Source of the DNA: an uncultured Collinsella sp. | GTDB taxonomy: Bacteria > Actinomycetota > Coriobacteriia > Coriobacteriales > Coriobacteriaceae | NCBI GenBank assembly: GCA_900765115.1 | Contig: CAAFQK010000008.1 | Span: 1-33,875, forward strand | DNA: 33,875 bases | Direction of reading: 5' to 3' | Part shown: positions 1 to 7,504 of the stretch, piece by piece | How the letters are laid out: each line of letters begins with the position of its first letter | Numbering within the stretch: position 1 is the first letter of the stretch | Made by a program: the position numbers and the translations under genes | Notes under the pieces: generated by a model | Database searches by the model: none | What the model saw: only the letters and a program-made list of their open reading frames with translations | What the model was told of the DNA's origin: nothing

Positions 1-27
1 AAGTTTATCGCGAGTTCCGCACGCAAA

Positions 28-50
28 GGAAAGCACTTAATGTGCTTTCC
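28..50. terminator. Hairpin, probable terminator of a gene left of the window
   Basis: Perfect 9-bp inverted repeat: GGAAAGCAC (28-36) and GTGCTTTCC (42-50) with a 5-nt loop. The flanks (CGCAA left, TTGCG right) can extend the stem. There is no long T-run on either strand. It lies about 70 bp upstream of the importer promoter, so it most likely closes a gene outside the window. Confidence 0.45.
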
Positions 51-122
51 GTCTTGCGCAGGACTGTAGAGCAGGAAACTTAATTACGCGCCGCTCCCCG
101 CCCACGCCGGGCAAGCTCTCTC

Positions 123-189
123 TTGTACTCCATCTCACTAAAGTGTATGATTCTGAACGTTACATGACTCACTTTACCTAACTAAAGTG
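123..189 (+). promoter_or_regulatory. Promoter with TAAAGTG operator-like repeats for the amino-acid importer
   Basis: TTGTAC (123-128) and TATGAT (146-151) are separated by 17 bp and form a plausible sigma-70 promoter. The quasi-palindrome CACTAAAGTG (136-145) fills the spacer next to the -10. A perfect 7-bp inverted repeat, CACTTTA (170-176) and TAAAGTG (183-189), follows the expected start site. Three copies of one heptamer around a promoter suggest a dimeric repressor. A ribosome binding site (AAGGGGG) follows at about 195-201. The regulator is not identified. Confidence 0.55.
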
Positions 190-206
190 CTACCAAGGGG
201 GATACC

Positions 207-1067
207 ATGAATGCCGATATGTCTCGTCGTCAGTTTGTTGGTCTAGCCGGCTCGCTCGCCACGGTGCTTGGCCTCGGCCTGGTAGGCTGCGGCGGTGGTG
301 CCGATAAGGGCTCCGCCGCCGGTTCTGCTGCAGCCAAGGACGTGAAGGTCGCCGCGGAGTCCAAGAAGCTCGTGGTGGGCTTTGACAAGTCCTATCCTCC
401 GTATGGCTTTGTGGGCGACGATGGCGAGTACACCGGCTTTGACCTCGACCTTGCCAAGGCCGTTGCCGATAAGCAGGGCTGGGAAGTCGATTACGAGGCC
501 ATCGACTGGGATGCCAAGGACACGCTGCTCAACTCGGGTGCTATCAACTGCATCTGGAACGGCTTTACCATGGAGGGCCGCGAGGACGACTACACGTTCT
601 CCGAGCCGTACATGCTCAACGAGCAGGTGCTCGTGGTCAAGAAGGATGCGGGTATCAAGAGCTGGGACGATCTTGCCGGCAAGACCGTGATTACCCAGAC
701 TGATTCCGCCGCACAGGATGTGCTCGAGGGCGACCAGAAGGATCTGGCCGCGACGTTTGCCACGCTCGATACCATCGGTGAGTACAACACGGCGTTTATG
801 CAGCTCGAGAGTGGTGCAGTCGATGCCGTTGCCTGTGACCTCTCGATCGCCCAGTATCAGCTTGCCGCCAAGCCCGATGCTTATACCCAGCTTGATGAGC
901 CGCTGTCCAGCGAGCACTACGCCGTCGGCTTTAAGAAGGGCGACACCAAGTCGGCCGACGCCGTGACCGAGTCGCTCAAGGCGCTCTACGAGGACGGCAC
1001 GGTCAAGGACCTCTGCGAAAAATATGCAGATTACGGTCTTTCCTTCGATAATTGGGTGCTCAAGTAA
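207..1067 (+). CDS. Polar amino-acid ABC transporter substrate-binding lipoprotein
   Basis: Solute-binding protein family 3 (SBP_bac_3), 286 aa, expected to capture an amino acid outside the membrane and pass it to the permease encoded next. The N-terminus carries SRRQF (residues 6-10), a twin-arginine-like motif, then a hydrophobic stretch and a lipobox LVGC with Cys28, so it should be a lipid-anchored, possibly Tat-exported protein. A Gly/Ala/Ser linker follows. The mature domain begins with KLVVGFDKSYPPYGF and contains YTGFDLDLAKAV, both typical of this family. The ATG at 207 has AAGGGGG 5-11 nt upstream. Its stop overlaps the permease start (TAATG), indicating tight coupling. Substrate cannot be told from sequence; cystine, glutamine or arginine are all possible. 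Confidence 0.93.
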   Translation: MNADMSRRQFVGLAGSLATVLGLGLVGCGGGADKGSAAGSAAAKDVKVAAESKKLVVGFDKSYPPYGFVGDDGEYTGFDLDLAKAVADKQGWEVDYEAIDWDAKDTLLNSGAINCIWNGFTMEGREDDYTFSEPYMLNEQVLVVKKDAGIKSWDDLAGKTVITQTDSAAQDVLEGDQKDLAATFATLDTIGEYNTAFMQLESGAVDAVACDLSIAQYQLAAKPDAYTQLDEPLSSEHYAVGFKKGDTKSADAVTESLKALYEDGTVKDLCEKYADYGLSFDNWVLK

Positions 1068-1720
1068 TGTCTATTCAGGTCATGATGCAGATGCTTGGCC
1101 AGGGATTCTTGGTCAGCTTGCAGCTGTTTGTGCTGACGCTGCTCGGGTCGATTCCGCTGGGAATCCCCGTGGCGTTTATGCGCATGAGCAAAATCGCGCC
1201 GCTACGTTGGATTGCGCGCATCTACATTTCGGTCATGCGCGGTACGCCGCTCATGCTGCAGATGTTTGCCATCTACTTTGCCCCGTACTACGTGTTTGGC
1301 ATTTCGCTCACGCCCGATTCCAAGTGGACGGCGTGCGTCGTGGCGTTCATCATCAACTACGCCGGTTACTTTGCCGAGATCTATCGCTCGGGCCTGCAGT
1401 CCATTCCGCGCGGTCAATACGAGGCCGCCGAGGTGCTGGGCTATTCGCGCACGCAGACGTTTCTGTATATCGTGATGCCGCAGGTCGCCAAGCGCATTTT
1501 GCCGGCGATGGGCAACGAGATCATCACACTGGTCAAGGACACGTCGTTGGCGTTTGCCATTGGCGTGGGTGAGATGTTCTCGACGGCCAAGGCGCTGGTC
1601 GCCTCGCAGGTGAGCATGGTACCGTTTGCGATCGCGGCACTGATTTACTGGGTCTTTAACTTTGTAGTCGAGATGCTGTTAGGCGCTGCCGAGAAACGAC
1701 TTGACTATTACCATGACTAG
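1067..1720 (+). CDS. Polar amino-acid ABC transporter permease (HisM/GlnP type)
   Basis: Membrane subunit of the importer, 217 aa, several transmembrane segments. The sequence shows the His/Glu/Gln/Arg/opine permease signature: MRGTPLMLQ near residue 60 and the EAA loop around EIYRSGLQSIPRGQYEAAE, which docks on the ATPase. The ATG at 1067 overlaps the TAA stop of the binding-protein gene; an upstream in-frame TTG at 1052 would only add five residues inside the previous gene, so the overlap start is preferred. It is followed 38 bp later by the ATPase gene. Length is normal for the family. Confidence 0.93.
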   Translation: MSIQVMMQMLGQGFLVSLQLFVLTLLGSIPLGIPVAFMRMSKIAPLRWIARIYISVMRGTPLMLQMFAIYFAPYYVFGISLTPDSKWTACVVAFIINYAGYFAEIYRSGLQSIPRGQYEAAEVLGYSRTQTFLYIVMPQVAKRILPAMGNEIITLVKDTSLAFAIGVGEMFSTAKALVASQVSMVPFAIAALIYWVFNFVVEMLLGAAEKRLDYYHD

Positions 1721-1758
1721 CCTGTCCCGTTGTGCTTTTCAAACACGTGGAGGTTCCT

Positions 1759-2523
1759 GTGTCCGGAACGGTTATGAATATATCGAACGCGCGTAAGGCG
1801 TTTGGCGGCAATGAGGTGCTCAAGGATATCTCGCTCGAGGTCAAGCGTGGCGAGGTCGTGGCGATTATCGGACCTTCGGGTGGCGGCAAGTCCACGCTGT
1901 TGCGGTGTGCCACGCTGCTCGAGACACTCGACGGAGGCTCGCTCTCGTTTGGTGACCTTGCCGTTGCGACGGATGCGGGTTCGGGCGCGGTGTACGCAAA
2001 GGGCGATGTGCCTAAACAGGCGCGCTCGCGGTTTGGTTTGGTGTTTCAGAACTACAATCTGTTCCCGCACTATACCGTGATGAAAAACATCACCGATGCA
2101 CCGATCCGCGTGCTTAAGCGCCCGCGCGAGCAGGCGGAGGCTCGCGCACACGAGCTCATTGCACAGATGGGGCTTACGGGTAACGAGAACAAGGTGCCCT
2201 GCGAGCTTTCGGGCGGTCAGCAGCAACGCGTAAGTATTGCCCGCGCCCTGGCGCTCGACCCGGAAATCTTGTTCTTTGATGAGCCGACCTCGGCACTCGA
2301 TCCAGAGCTGACGGCCGAGGTTCTGCGCGTCATTAAAGACCTTGCCGCGCAGAATATGACGATGGTGATCGTGACCCACGCAATGCAGTTTGCGCGCGAT
2401 GTTGCCGACCGCGTGGTCTTTATGGACGGTGGCCGCATTGTCGAGGAGGGTCCGGCCGAGCAGGTCATCGACCATCCGCGCGAGCAGCGTACCCGTGAGT
2501 TCTTGAGCCGTATAGAGGGATAG
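1759..2523 (+). CDS. Amino-acid ABC transporter ATP-binding protein (GlnQ/HisP type)
   Basis: Cytoplasmic ATPase of the importer, 254 aa. It has a Walker A motif GPSGGGKST, signature LSGGQQQRVSIARAL, Walker B ILFFDEPTSALDPEL and an H-loop VTHAMQFA. Start choice: a GTG at 1759 has GGAGG (1749-1753) at ideal spacing; an ATG at 1774 lies too far from that site, and a GTG at 1732 has none. The segment of about 20 residues between Walker A and the Q-loop is slightly longer than in E. coli GlnQ. Last gene of the three-gene unit, followed at once by a strong terminator. Confidence 0.93.
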   Translation: MSGTVMNISNARKAFGGNEVLKDISLEVKRGEVVAIIGPSGGGKSTLLRCATLLETLDGGSLSFGDLAVATDAGSGAVYAKGDVPKQARSRFGLVFQNYNLFPHYTVMKNITDAPIRVLKRPREQAEARAHELIAQMGLTGNENKVPCELSGGQQQRVSIARALALDPEILFFDEPTSALDPELTAEVLRVIKDLAAQNMTMVIVTHAMQFARDVADRVVFMDGGRIVEEGPAEQVIDHPREQRTREFLSRIEG

Positions 2524-2556
2524 GCTCAGCTATTTACTCAACTATTAATTGAGGCG

Positions 2557-2594
2557 ATGCCGCCGCAGGTCTTACGGCCTGCGGCGGCATTTTG
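2557..2594 (+). terminator. Rho-independent terminator after the importer operon
   Basis: Perfect 13-bp stem ATGCCGCCGCAGG (2557-2569) and its complement (2578-2590), 8-nt loop, followed by TTTTG. It sits 33 bp after the ATPase stop. The rest of the 310-bp gap up to 2834 shows nothing I recognise apart from the ribosome binding site of the next gene. Confidence 0.85.
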
Positions 2595-2833
2595 TTTGCA
2601 TCGGCGGGGTCCAATAATCGCCTCGCATACGTTCTTCTTCCTCTCGCCGCCTGTATCCATACGTGCGCCGAAAGGTGTGCATGGACAGTCGCCTGTGAGG
2701 GTAGGGTGGTGGCATAGGACATTTGGAGGGTGAGTCGGCTCGGCTGCCGACCATGCTGCTCCCGGGACGGCACCGACCGCGAACTCTCCCCGTTGGCGTC
2801 GCGCATTGCGCGCGGCCCTGCAAGGAGGTCATC

Positions 2834-4909
2834 ATGGGTGCTCCCAAGACCGGCAACGTAAGGAACGTGGTGCTCGTAGGCCAAGGCGGGGTGGGCAAGA
2901 CTTCACTCGCCGAGGCCATGCTCCACCTTTCCGGTAAGACCGCCCGCCTGGGCGGCCACGACGGCACCAAGCCCACGCTCGACTATGACCCCGAAGAGGT
3001 CAAGCGTTCATTCTCCATCTCGACGACCATCGCGCCGATCGATTGGAAGGGCGCCCGCATCAACGTGCTCGATGCCCCGTGCTACCCCGATTTTATCGGC
3101 GACGCCTTTGCCGCGATGAGCGTCTGCGAGACGGCTCTGTTTGTGGTCGACGCCGAGGCCGGCCCGCAGCCTACGACGGTTAAGCTCTGGTATGCCGCCG
3201 AGGACCTGCGACTGGCGCGTGCGGTGTTCGTAAACCGCCTGTCGCGCTCCGAGGCCAGCTTTGCGACCACGATGGACCTGCTGCAAGAGCGCTTTGGCAC
3301 GCGCCTGGGCGCCGTGACCCTTCCCTGGGGCGAGGGCGAGGACTTTGACGGCATCATCGACCTGGTGCGCATGAAGGCGCGCCATTGCAACGGCACCGAA
3401 GCCGTTGAGTCGGAGATTCCCGAGGAGTATCGTGCCCAGGCCGAGGAAGCCCATGACCATCTGTGCGAGCTGGTGGCCGAGGCTGACGATGAACTGATGA
3501 TGAAGTACTTGGAAGGCGAGGAGACGCTGACGCAGGAGGAGCTTGAAGGCCTGCTGTCGAAGGCGATCGCCGAGCGCATCTTTGTGCCGGTCTTTGCGGG
3601 CGATTGCATTAAGGAGCAGGGCGTCAACTCGCTGATGGACGACATCGCCACATACTTCCCGGCGCCGACCGACTACGGCGAGATGCCGCTTATCGACGGC
3701 GATTCGCTCAAGATTTCAAGCGACGATGATCGTCCGGTGGCGTTTGTGTTTAAGACCCTGGCCGATCCGCAGCAGGGTCGCATCAGCTTTATTAAGGTGC
3801 TGACGGGTACGCTTGAGCCGGGCCTTGAGCTGGTCAACGCGCGCACGCGCAAGGGCGACCGTCTGGCTCACCTGTATGTGATGTGCGGCCGCGACATGAC
3901 CGAGGTCGGTCACGCCTATGCCGGCGACATTATCGTGGCACCCAAGCTGGCGGCCGAGACGGGCGATACGCTCTCGATTACCGGCAAGGTCGAGGCTGCG
4001 GCGTTTAAGTTCCCCAACTCGCAGTACCGCATCGCCATCGAGGCCGAGAATCGCGGCGACGAAGAGAAGCTCTACACGTTTATCGAGAAGGCCTGCAAGG
4101 CCGATCCGACCATGAGCATCGATCGTGACGAGGAGACGGGCCAGACCATTATCTCCGCCGTTGGTGAGGCGCAGGTTTCGGTGCTGCTCAACCGTTTGGA
4201 GGATCGCACCAAGGTCGTGGCCAAGAGCGTGCCGATCCGCATTCCGTATCGCGAGACCATTCGCCGTACGGCAAGCGCGCAGGGCCGCCACAAGAAACAG
4301 ACTGGCGGTGCCGGTCAGTATGGCGACTGCTGGCTGCGCGTTGAGCCGCTCATTGGGCCCGACGGCACGAGCGATGGCTATGAGTTTGTAGACGAGGTCG
4401 TGGGTGGCCGCATCCCGCGCTCGCTCATCCCCGCCGTGGACAAGGGTGTCCAGGAGACCATGAAGGACGGCATCATTGCCGGCTACCCGCTCACGGGCAT
4501 TCGCGTGGCTGTGTACGACGGCTCGTATCACAGCGTCGACTCCAACGAGATGGCGTTCCGCGCGGCGGCTCGCATCGGCCTGCGCAGGGCGTGCGCCGAT
4601 GCCGACCCGGTGGTGCTGGAGCCCATCGAGGAAATCACGGTGACTATTCCCGAAAGCTACGCCGGCGCTGTGATGGGCGACATCTCGGCATCGCGCGGTC
4701 GCGTGACGGGTATGGAGACCGATGAGCGCGGCGACACCGTGGTCATTGCCCAGGCGCCGCTGGCAGAGCTGACGGATTATTCGACGCGCCTGCGCTCTAT
4801 CACGCGCGGCACGGGTGACTTTACCATGAAGCCCGCTGGCTACGAGCAGGTTCCCTACGATGTTCAGGCCAAGCTGGTCGAGCGCTATGAGGAGGGCCGC
4901 GCCAAGTAG
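2834..4909 (+). CDS. EF-G-like translational GTPase (EF-G2/FusA2 type) with degenerate G motifs
   Basis: Full-length EF-G-type protein, 691 aa. ATG 2834 has AAGGAGG at best spacing; an upstream in-frame extension to 2723 has no support. G domain about 1-270, domain II about 290-390, domain III about 400-480, domain IV about 480-600 (includes HKKQTGGAGQYGD), domain V about 600-690. The P-loop is intact (GQGGVGKT, 16-23). G3, normally DTPGH or DTPGY, reads DAPCYPDF (80-87), losing the invariant Gly. G4, normally NKxD, reads NRLSR (134-138), losing the Lys and the Asp that reads guanine. Actinobacteria often carry such a second EF-G of unclear function. It is therefore unlikely to be the main translocase. 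Monocistronic, with a terminator after it. Confidence 0.9.
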   Translation: MGAPKTGNVRNVVLVGQGGVGKTSLAEAMLHLSGKTARLGGHDGTKPTLDYDPEEVKRSFSISTTIAPIDWKGARINVLDAPCYPDFIGDAFAAMSVCETALFVVDAEAGPQPTTVKLWYAAEDLRLARAVFVNRLSRSEASFATTMDLLQERFGTRLGAVTLPWGEGEDFDGIIDLVRMKARHCNGTEAVESEIPEEYRAQAEEAHDHLCELVAEADDELMMKYLEGEETLTQEELEGLLSKAIAERIFVPVFAGDCIKEQGVNSLMDDIATYFPAPTDYGEMPLIDGDSLKISSDDDRPVAFVFKTLADPQQGRISFIKVLTGTLEPGLELVNARTRKGDRLAHLYVMCGRDMTEVGHAYAGDIIVAPKLAAETGDTLSITGKVEAAAFKFPNSQYRIAIEAENRGDEEKLYTFIEKACKADPTMSIDRDEETGQTIISAVGEAQVSVLLNRLEDRTKVVAKSVPIRIPYRETIRRTASAQGRHKKQTGGAGQYGDCWLRVEPLIGPDGTSDGYEFVDEVVGGRIPRSLIPAVDKGVQETMKDGIIAGYPLTGIRVAVYDGSYHSVDSNEMAFRAAARIGLRRACADADPVVLEPIEEITVTIPESYAGAVMGDISASRGRVTGMETDERGDTVVIAQAPLAELTDYSTRLRSITRGTGDFTMKPAGYEQVPYDVQAKLVERYEEGRAK

Positions 4910-4942
4910 CGTGTGGTTTTGCCTGCAATGTGGACGCTGACG

Positions 4943-4979
4943 AAAAGGCCGCCCTGGGTAATCCAGGGCGGCCTTTTTT
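4943..4979. terminator. Bidirectional terminator between EF-G-like gene and nuclease gene
   Basis: 15-bp stem: AAAAGGCCGCCCTGG (4943-4957) and its complement (4963-4977) with a 5-nt loop. There is a T-run on the plus strand and an A-run that serves as T-run on the minus strand. It lies between two convergent genes, ending both. Confidence 0.92.
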
Positions 4980-5038
4980 GATCCCATGGGGACGGAGGAA
5001 AACGAATCATTTTTGGGTTACGGGCGGTGCGGTCGGCA

Positions 5039-6022
5039 CTAGTCTCCGGATGCCTGGTTGCGGCCGGTGGCGTAGTCGATCTGCACGTGCGGCTGCAGGT
5101 TGTAGCAGTACACGTGGAAGCAGAGGGTCTTGCCGTGGTCCTCGACCGATTGCGCCTCAAGGCGCGCGCCGCGGCAGACAAGTTCCTCTTCGTTATACAT
5201 GGGTGTGACGCGATAGAGCACGTGGTTGCCCGTCTCGCGGATGTAGCCGAGAATCTGCTCCTCAAACGGCAGCATGCCTGTCTCGTTGAGATAACGCGTG
5301 CCGGTGAGGAGATTCTTGCGGTTGGCGTTTTCGCCGCAGAGCGACCAGGCGATGAGATGGCAGCGGTTGTAGAGGCTCTGGCCCGGAATAAAGTCGTAGC
5401 GCTGCTGGCGCCATCCAGCGGGATGGATACGCGAGATATCGCCGCGCTCGCCTTGACCGAGTGATTCGGGGCCCACGCAGGCGAGCGCTTTGCGGGTGCG
5501 GCCCAGGCTGTCAAGCTTGGAGAACTTCTTAAAGCAACCCTCTTCTGTAGCGCGCTCGTATTCATCGAGCGTGAATGATGGTGTGCCGAGCGGGTGCGTG
5601 CTGTCGGCGCGCAGGGCAACGTAGGGGTTGCCGGCGTAGTCGGGAATGCTGCTGAGATAAACACCGCGGGCGCGGTTGAGGTCGGGGTTTTCGACCTCGT
5701 CGATGGGGGTGGCGGCGCTGTCCGCGGAAGCGCCGTCGCCGGTGTCGGTTGTGGCGGAATCGGAGCCATCGCCAGAGTCCTGGCTGTTTTGAGGGTCCGG
5801 GGAGCTCGCCGTTCCTGATTCGAGCCGATCGACCAGGTCCGCCTCGTCGTCGGTGCGGCTGGGACTTTCGTTTTGTTTTTCGGCCAGAGCTGCCGCCTGT
5901 TCATCACTTTGCGGCGACAACAACTTGGGCGCTCCGTCGAGCGACCCTGTGAACAGCGCAAACCCCAGCACCACGGCGGCGCCGATGGAAAGTACTTGCT
6001 TGTAGGCGGACTTGCGCGACAT
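5039..6022 (-). CDS. Membrane-anchored DNA/RNA non-specific endonuclease (EndA-like)
   Basis: 327 aa. Residues 8-27 form an uncleaved signal anchor. Residues about 40-108 are a low-complexity Ser/Asp/Thr/Ala spacer, probably extending across the cell wall. The C-terminal domain (about 115-327) is a beta-beta-alpha-metal nuclease of the Endonuclease_NS_2 type: SLYNRCHLIAW places the catalytic His at 222 (the DRGH-equivalent reads NRCH), and GENANRKNLLTGTRYLN supplies the metal-binding Asn. Related proteins in Firmicutes degrade DNA at the cell surface for uptake or nutrition; here that role is inferred. ATG at 6022 has AGGAG upstream. Single gene, convergent with the EF-G-like gene. Confidence 0.85.
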   Translation of the reverse strand: MSRKSAYKQVLSIGAAVVLGFALFTGSLDGAPKLLSPQSDEQAAALAEKQNESPSRTDDEADLVDRLESGTASSPDPQNSQDSGDGSDSATTDTGDGASADSAATPIDEVENPDLNRARGVYLSSIPDYAGNPYVALRADSTHPLGTPSFTLDEYERATEEGCFKKFSKLDSLGRTRKALACVGPESLGQGERGDISRIHPAGWRQQRYDFIPGQSLYNRCHLIAWSLCGENANRKNLLTGTRYLNETGMLPFEEQILGYIRETGNHVLYRVTPMYNEEELVCRGARLEAQSVEDHGKTLCFHVYCYNLQPHVQIDYATGRNQASGD

Positions 6023-6176
6023 TGCGGCTCCTGGATGGACGGTTGGGAATCTACCAGTCTAGCAGGAGCCGGCAGGGGCCGTTCTGTCGAACAAATACTC
6101 AAGATTTGGGATAGACGCTACTGATTCATTTGCCTCATATGAAGCTGCAGCGGTTGTGCATGTGGGGCTATTCGGA

Positions 6177-6227
6177 GTTTCCCCAGATAAAACCTGTCAA
6201 AATAAACCTGTCCCTTTTTGGTAGGTT
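6177..6227. repeat. Intergenic hairpin repeat, type 1, copy A
   Basis: 51-bp element: a tail GTTTCCCCAGATAAA, then arms AACCTGTCAAAA (6191-6202) and TTTTGGTAGGTT (6216-6227) around a loop containing CCTGTCCC. The two unpaired positions are G-U wobbles in RNA. Nearly the same sequence occurs inverted at 14641-14692 and, split by the IS, at 9947-9973 plus 11458-11487. It lies in the 320-bp gap between the divergent nuclease and antiterminator genes; I see no other recognisable feature there. Confidence 0.85.
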
Positions 6228-6342
6228 GTGGGAGCTCGGGTTTGCTTGTCTCGCGTGACGTTGCGTGGAATAATCGAGGCGAACCATCTTAACTGGAATT
6301 CATTGCGCTTGCCCTTCGGCTGCGCCTATTTTCGGAGGCATC

Positions 6343-7200
6343 ATGAGGGTCGTTAAGCGCATTAATCACAATGCCGCCTTGCTTGTCAACGATAAGGGAA
6401 CCGAGCTTGTGGCGCTGGGGAAAGGCATTGGTTTCCCTGACGGCCCCGATGAGGTTTCGCTTGCGCAGATTGAGCGCACGTTTTACAACGTTGATGCACG
6501 CTACCTGCCACTTCTTAACGAGATCGATCCCAAGGTAATGGAATTTAGTGCGCAGATTGCCGATGTCGCGCGCACCAACATTTCGCGTGAGCTGTCGGCG
6601 AACCTCCCTTTTACGCTTGCCGACCATATCAGTTTTGCCATCAAGCGCTGCCGTGAGCACATGTATGTTCAGATGCCGCTTTCTTGTGACGTTCAGCAGC
6701 AATATCCCATTGAATTTAAGATTGCGGCGCTTGCCCATGCTGGCATAGAGCGCGAATTCGGTTTATCTATGCCACGCGGGGAGAGGGCAGGCATCGCGCT
6801 CTGCATCGTTAACAGCGTTATGGCAAGTTCTAGTAAGGCAAAGTCAAACGACGTCCGCCGCGAGGAACGTCTGATCGAAAAGCTCGTAGCGATTATCGAG
6901 AAAGATCTTGCTATCGCCGTTGACCGCGATGCTTTTGACTATGCACGCTATGACACTCATGTACGCTACTTGTTAGAGCGCGTCCGCACCGGGGAGCCGC
7001 TTAATACCGATAATGCGGCGCTCTATCGTCCTCTCTGTGAAGAGCATCCGGCTATAGCGGCTTGTGTTGACAAAATGGCAGAACTTATCGAGGAAACGTA
7101 TCATGCCTCCATCGTGCCCGAGGAGAAGGTGTATCTCATGCTCCATGTCAATCGGGTCTATGCCGGCAACGTGACGGGCGAGGTGTCAGCCGACAAATAG
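6343..7200 (+). CDS. BglG/LicT-family transcription antiterminator
   Basis: 285 aa RNA-binding regulator of PTS genes. CAT RNA-binding domain at about 1-55 (MRVVKRINHNAALLV is typical), then two PTS regulation domains, PRD1 about 65-170 and PRD2 about 171-280. The PTS phosphorylates conserved His residues in such proteins to control dimerisation. Three of the four are present: His95 (ADHISFAI), His206 (YDTHVRYL) and His268 (LMLHVNR). The fourth site in PRD1 is Cys154 (IALCIVN, usually IALHIVN). ATG 6343 follows GGAGG. It precedes the EIIBC gene by about 300 bp of structured leader, so it most likely controls read-through into that gene. Confidence 0.9.
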   Translation: MRVVKRINHNAALLVNDKGTELVALGKGIGFPDGPDEVSLAQIERTFYNVDARYLPLLNEIDPKVMEFSAQIADVARTNISRELSANLPFTLADHISFAIKRCREHMYVQMPLSCDVQQQYPIEFKIAALAHAGIEREFGLSMPRGERAGIALCIVNSVMASSSKAKSNDVRREERLIEKLVAIIEKDLAIAVDRDAFDYARYDTHVRYLLERVRTGEPLNTDNAALYRPLCEEHPAIAACVDKMAELIEETYHASIVPEEKVYLMLHVNRVYAGNVTGEVSADK

Positions 7201-7280
7201 GCGCTTTCTATACCGTTCAGGGAAGAAAGCCTACCGCTCGCAGACTTTTGGGCACCATGAGGCCGCCGTTCACATGGCAG

Positions 7281-7393
7281 AGCTGATAACCTTGGCGTGA
7301 CATAAGGTGTTATTCGAGAGCTGAGCTTCCGAAGCGTGACGTAAAGACAGAGCGACCTGTCGATGTCTCGTTTTGGAGCTCTTTGTCTTTACG
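7281..7393 (+). promoter_or_regulatory. Structured leader of the PTS gene, candidate antiterminator/terminator pair
   Basis: Two hairpins in the 304-bp gap. The first (7281-7322) pairs ATAACCTT with AAGGTgTTAT inside outer AGCT arms, giving a stem interrupted by bulges, the general shape of a ribonucleic antiterminator site. The second (7340-7393) has a 14-bp stem: CGTAAAGACAGAGC (7340-7353) with GCTCT (7378-7382) and GTCTTTACG (7385-7393), two bulged T, and a 24-nt loop. No good T-run follows, so termination is not certain. Location after a LicT-type gene supports a regulatory role. I could not match a known RAT consensus. Confidence 0.45.
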
Positions 7394-7504
7394 CCGTTTC
7401 CCTCAACAATCGAATACTTCTGTGCGGACGACGGGCCACCGTCCGCTTTGTCTCCTCGCGCGCGCAGCGAGGAAGGAACCGGATCGTTCGAAAGGGAAGA
7501 TGAT

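Noticed and set aside
4985..5016. GGGGACGGAGG segment resembling the loop motif of the hairpin family
   Set aside because: It has no matching arms here and the motif differs (GGACGG, not GGACAG); at most a decayed fragment.
4885..6102. 405-codon minus-strand frame overlapping the nuclease gene
   Set aside because: Ser/Thr/Arg/Pro-rich out-of-frame reading of the nuclease gene, and it crosses the bidirectional terminator.
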